From: Sipunculus nudus
Taxonomy: Eukaryota; Annelida; Sipuncula; Golfingiida; Sipunculidae
Length of the DNA stretch: 64,000 nucleotides
Assembly: GCA_026874595.1 (NCBI GenBank)
Contig: CM049316.1
Coordinates: 45,895,695 to 45,959,694 of the forward strand
Direction: 5' to 3'
Numbering within the stretch: position 1 is the stretch's first letter; each line of letters opens with the position of its first letter. The translations under genes and the position numbers were made by a program. This document shows, one piece after another, positions 60,878-64,000 of this stretch. The notes under the pieces are model-generated. The model made no database searches. It was not told the origin of the DNA and saw only the letters and a program-made list of their open reading frames with translations.

Positions 60878-61445
60878 TCATTCCCACATACGTCCCGTAT
60901 ATGCACTGCCTTCAGGGTTGGGTAGCCAACCTCTCACAAGTTTCAATACACAGTTCGGCATGATATCCCTCTTGTGATAAACATATTTCTTCTTTCGTGG
61001 GAGCTTGCGATGTCCTCTCCAGAGGAAGGTTTATTCCATACCCCACTATGGTGTAAGTCATATAATCCAGAAAAAACCTGTACTCTCCCTTTCTCAGCTG
61101 ACTATTATATGGCAACCCGCGCCCTTGTGGCCACCAATCCTGCTGATTAGTGTGGTCAGTGATGCAGGGAGCACAAAGACAAGGTGGACATTCAGCTGAT
61201 CAGGGGCCTATGCTTTGGGATCATATCTTGTTGGTCATTACTTTCAGGTCCCTGTGGGATCACAAGCTCACTTTGGGGGTCATCACTTTCAGGTGTGAAT
61301 CCCCGCCACCCTGTGCATCAGTGGTTTGTTGTTGTTTACACCACTCCTGCAGCTCCTCTACAGTAGCCAGCTTGACTTCCAAACCACTATGTCCAAACAG
61401 AGCATTGAAGGTATCCTGTTGCTCATTTGTCACCGACTGCGCCAT
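60878..61445 (-). pseudogene. Broken single-exon gene with a P2X7 intracellular-domain-like C terminus
   Basis: The minus strand opens with an ATG frame at 61445 (MAQSVTNEQQDTFNALFG, then a VEELQEWCKQQQ stretch) that stops near 61260. After a frame change it reads CPPCLCAPCITD, DQQ-like residues, WWPQ and then NSQLRKGEYRF. A further frameshift and stops follow, then KKKYVYHKRDIMPNCV, LKLVRGWLPNPEG and YTGRMWE, ending in TGA at 60880-60878. The pattern C-x-C-x2-C, NS-x-LR-x3-YR, IMP-x-C-x4-VR and P-x-PEG-x2-Y-x-G matches the cytoplasmic C-terminal domain of vertebrate P2X7 receptors, which has NSRLR..., ILPSC and SEGQYSG in the same order. Invertebrates carry many stand-alone genes of this type. 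At least one stop and two frame changes mean this copy is dead or contains unrecognised introns. The assignment rests on remembered motif order, not a search. Confidence 0.6.
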
Positions 61446-61737
61446 TATTTTATTCCATCTTCCATGGTAATAACTGTAATTCTGGTAATCTCTGGAAACA
61501 AGTCTGAATGTGTCTCTGATTAAATTGAGAATGTAGACCCTGCCAAACTATGCTACTACGGCACTGGCTAAACTTGATATATCCTTTACTTCAGCAGGGT
61601 CAGTTTGTGCCATCTACCCTCATATATCCTCTGTCAGTCTTACTAAGTGCCGGGCCAAAATGCCCTCCTATATGTCATAATGGTCATGTCTGGTCCCCTT
61701 GCATCTCCTCCAGTATCATCAAACAGCATACCAGTGT

Positions 61738-63141
61738 CAGTGGCGGATCCAAGGGGGGGGGGGGGACAGGGGGCGATCGCCCCCCCCCCCCTAGCATTTT
61801 TTTTGGGCTCATGTAAATTGCAAATTGTAGCAATGTTTTCTGGGATAAGGTACTTTTTTAACCTTGTCCTTGTTAACTTCTTGACAGTGAAATATAACAT
61901 CAAGAATTCAAGATATTCAGCACTGCATTTAACACACAAGGAACAAACAGTACCAGAAATATTAACTTGTCACATGAGTAAATGCTAAGGAATAAAGTCA
62001 TATCTCCGATACTGTGTCCACTTGAAGCGAGTCCATGTATTGGCATCACTGGAAGATAAAGTCCAGTAGGCCTACACCATTGTTAGGACCATTCATATAC
62101 CAGCAAGTCACTAGGCATTACATTGTGACAAACTGTTAAACTAAAGATCCTTTCAGACATACAGAAGTGATTTATGCCAATATTCTAAAACTTCTGCTTT
62201 GTATCAAATTTATCAGAAACACAAATGTCTGGTTTAACTTAAAGTGCCCGAAAATGCTCAAATTTGATTTCTTAATCATCATATCTTCAAAATATTTTCT
62301 GACAGTGTCTAAATAAGACAAACAGAGGTGATTTAGTCCTATATTCTAAAACTTCTGCTTTGTATCCAATTTATCAGAAAGAAAAATGTCTGGTTAAAGT
62401 GACCAAAAATGCTCAAATTTGATTTCCTAATCATCAGATCTTCAAAAAATTACCTCACCGTGCATGTGAGGGGGACACCCCGGACACCCCCTCCCACACC
62501 CTCTTTAGGACATGCATGCAGAAGTGATTTAGTCCTATATTCTAAAACTATAGCTTTGTATCCAATTTATCAGAAACAAAACTGTCTGGTTTAAGTGCGC
62601 GAAAATGCTCAAATTTGATTTTCTAATCATCATATCTTCAAAAAATTTCCTCACAATGCATGTGAGGGGGACACCCCCTCCCACACCAACAATATGACAT
62701 ACAGAAGTGATTTAGTCCTATATTCTAAAACTTTTCCATTGATTTATCAGAAACAAAAAATGTCTGGTTTATGTGCCTGAAAATGCTCAAATTTGATTTC
62801 TAAATCATCATATCTTCAAAAAACTTTCCTCACTGTGCATGTGAGGGGGACACCTTCTCCCACATCCTCAATAGTGTGTGACAAACAGAAGTGATTTAGG
62901 TCTATATTCTAAAACTTTTGCTTTGTATCAAATTTATCAGAAACAAAAATGTCTGGTTTAATTTCACGAAAATGCTCAAATTTGATTTCTTAATCATCAT
63001 ATCTTCAAAAAATTTCCTCACCGTGTGAGGGGGACACCCCCTGCCACACCCTCCCCCTTCGGGCGCTACGCGCCCTCGATTAACATGCAATCTAGAATCT
63101 CAGTCGTAGCCCCCTAACAGTTTGTTCTAGATCCGCCACTG
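61738..63141. mobile_element. 1.4-kb non-autonomous DNA transposon with an internal tandem array
   Basis: The left end CAGTGGCGGATCCAAG and the reverse complement of the right end, CAGTGGCGGATCTAGA, form terminal inverted repeats. Both sides are flanked by AGTGT (61733-61737 and 63142-63146), a perfect 5-bp target duplication. Next to the left end, a G run and a C run meet at GGGCGATCGCCC, so that end can fold on itself. The body carries five units of a repeat (62160-63060) and no convincing transposase frame. It is therefore a mobile passenger that needed enzyme in trans. The superfamily is not assigned. Confidence 0.75.
62160..63060. repeat. Internal tandem array, unit about 184 bp, five copies
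   Basis: The anchor GAAGTGATTTA (or a close form) recurs at about 62165, 62326, 62521, 62704 and 62888, with spacings of 161, 195, 183 and 184 bp. Each unit contains ATTCTAAAACTT, TATCAGAAACAAA, GTCTGGTTTAA, AATGCTCAAATTTGA and, in the later units, a GTGAGGGGGACACCCC segment. Short open frames here are artefacts of the repeat. Confidence 0.85.
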
Positions 63142-64000
63142 AGTGTTAATGGGTATTAATGAGGATGTTGAAAGATATATTTATGGTGCAAGTGGGTCCA
63201 GTGGAGGGTAGTACAAACACATGTAGCACACAGTCACTTGTTTGACGCTGATACAACTAGACACACATTTAAGCTAAACTTTACTATTTGATACGGCAGC
63301 AGAGAGAATGCGAAAGCACAGATTCGTACATGGGAGAAAACTAAAATTCCAGCTCGAGTGTCCAGATGACAGTACTAGAAAGGAAAACCTACTCATAAAT
63401 TAAGACTAATGAAGAAAATGTTGTCAAAGAACCTGAGGCGAACACAGACACACTGGAGCTAGCACTTGATTTCTGGCTGGAGCACAATTAACATCAAAGT
63501 TATATCAGATGGACAGGGCGATAGCAATGAAAAAATGTGCCCCCATCATACGTACTAGACCTGCAACAGGTCGAGGAATAGATTAGTTAACTATTTGTTA
63601 TTTTTATTTACGTTTATTAATGTTCAGTGATTGATGTATTGGCTTCTTCTATAGGGTACAAATAGTTTCCTTTCATTCTCTAGGGGGGGGGGGGGGGGCA
63701 CTTTCACTGAGGGGTAAGGACTACATGAGAATCTAGCTTCTATAATTGAGCACACAGATGCCACCTGTAGTGACTTTGCGGAGAATTTTTTAATATGCAA
63801 TGATACTTTAAATTCACATTAAATCACTTTAAATCTGCAACTAAATTACCATTAACACATTTGTTCACTGTTAAATGGCAGAAATAATTAATGATCTGTA
63901 CATATATATATAATTAAGCAGTTTAAGCGCAAACAATATGGACTTGCCGCCGAGTGAACGCGTTTCGCAAAATATCACACCCGAACTGCATGAATGATCC
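63142..64000. other. Window end; no gene recognised
   Basis: Plain sequence with a G run at 63685-63699 next to a CTAG word; possibly another worn transposon end. The window stops inside unannotated DNA. Confidence 0.35.

Overview
The window looks like nuclear DNA from a multicellular animal. It is AT-rich, with very low coding density, long introns, many microsatellites, and fossils of a tRNA-derived SINE, an L2/CR1-type LINE, hAT-like and other DNA transposons and an LTR-like repeat. The mixture resembles lophotrochozoan genomes, and I would guess a mollusc, perhaps a bivalve. That guess is an inference from repeat style and the one recognisable gene; no marker here proves it. There are no operons, ribosome binding sites, CRISPR arrays or other prokaryotic features. 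Nearly all open frames of 60-180 codons here are chance frames or run through repeats.

One gene can be rebuilt with confidence. It lies on the minus strand between 39037 and 29889 and has three coding exons (39037-38983, 33025-32883, 30113-29889). It encodes a 140-residue precursor with a signal peptide, a ten-cysteine Ly6/uPAR (three-finger) domain ending in a CC-x4-CN motif, and a hydrophobic GPI-type tail. Intron 1 (about 6 kb) and intron 2 (about 2.8 kb) are full of repeats: an LTR-like element, several hairpins, a degenerate minisatellite and a MITE nested in that minisatellite. The only other protein-like sequence with a recognisable family is a broken minus-strand reading frame at 61445-60878. 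Its C-terminal half resembles the cytoplasmic domain of P2X7 receptors. A short decayed L2-like reverse transcriptase tail lies at 49345-49482.

Layout: 0.6-2.5 kb, a 338-bp satellite with long and short monomers. 2.5-13 kb, unannotated sequence with microsatellites and one copy of an interspersed repeat (A1). 13.5-14.6 kb, a MITE and LTR-like copy 1. 17.2-18.6 kb, a repeat-B copy, repeat A2 and a 46-bp minisatellite. 19-29 kb, mostly unannotated with microsatellites and one more MITE. 29.9-39.0 kb, the Ly6-type gene. 41.6-42.1 kb, an hAT-like non-autonomous element. 45.2-45.85 kb, a second 46-bp minisatellite. 47.7-48.05 kb, a SINE. 49.3-51.8 kb, a LINE end plus three repeat-B copies. 52-60 kb, no recognisable feature. 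60.3-63.15 kb, a foldback repeat, the P2X7-like relic and a 1.4-kb DNA transposon with an internal tandem array.

The strongest new-looking items are a transposon family with CAGTGGCGGATC / CAGRRGCGGATCC ends and 5-bp target duplications (four copies with both ends), the 1.4-kb member carrying a 184-bp array, and the P2X7-domain relic next to it.
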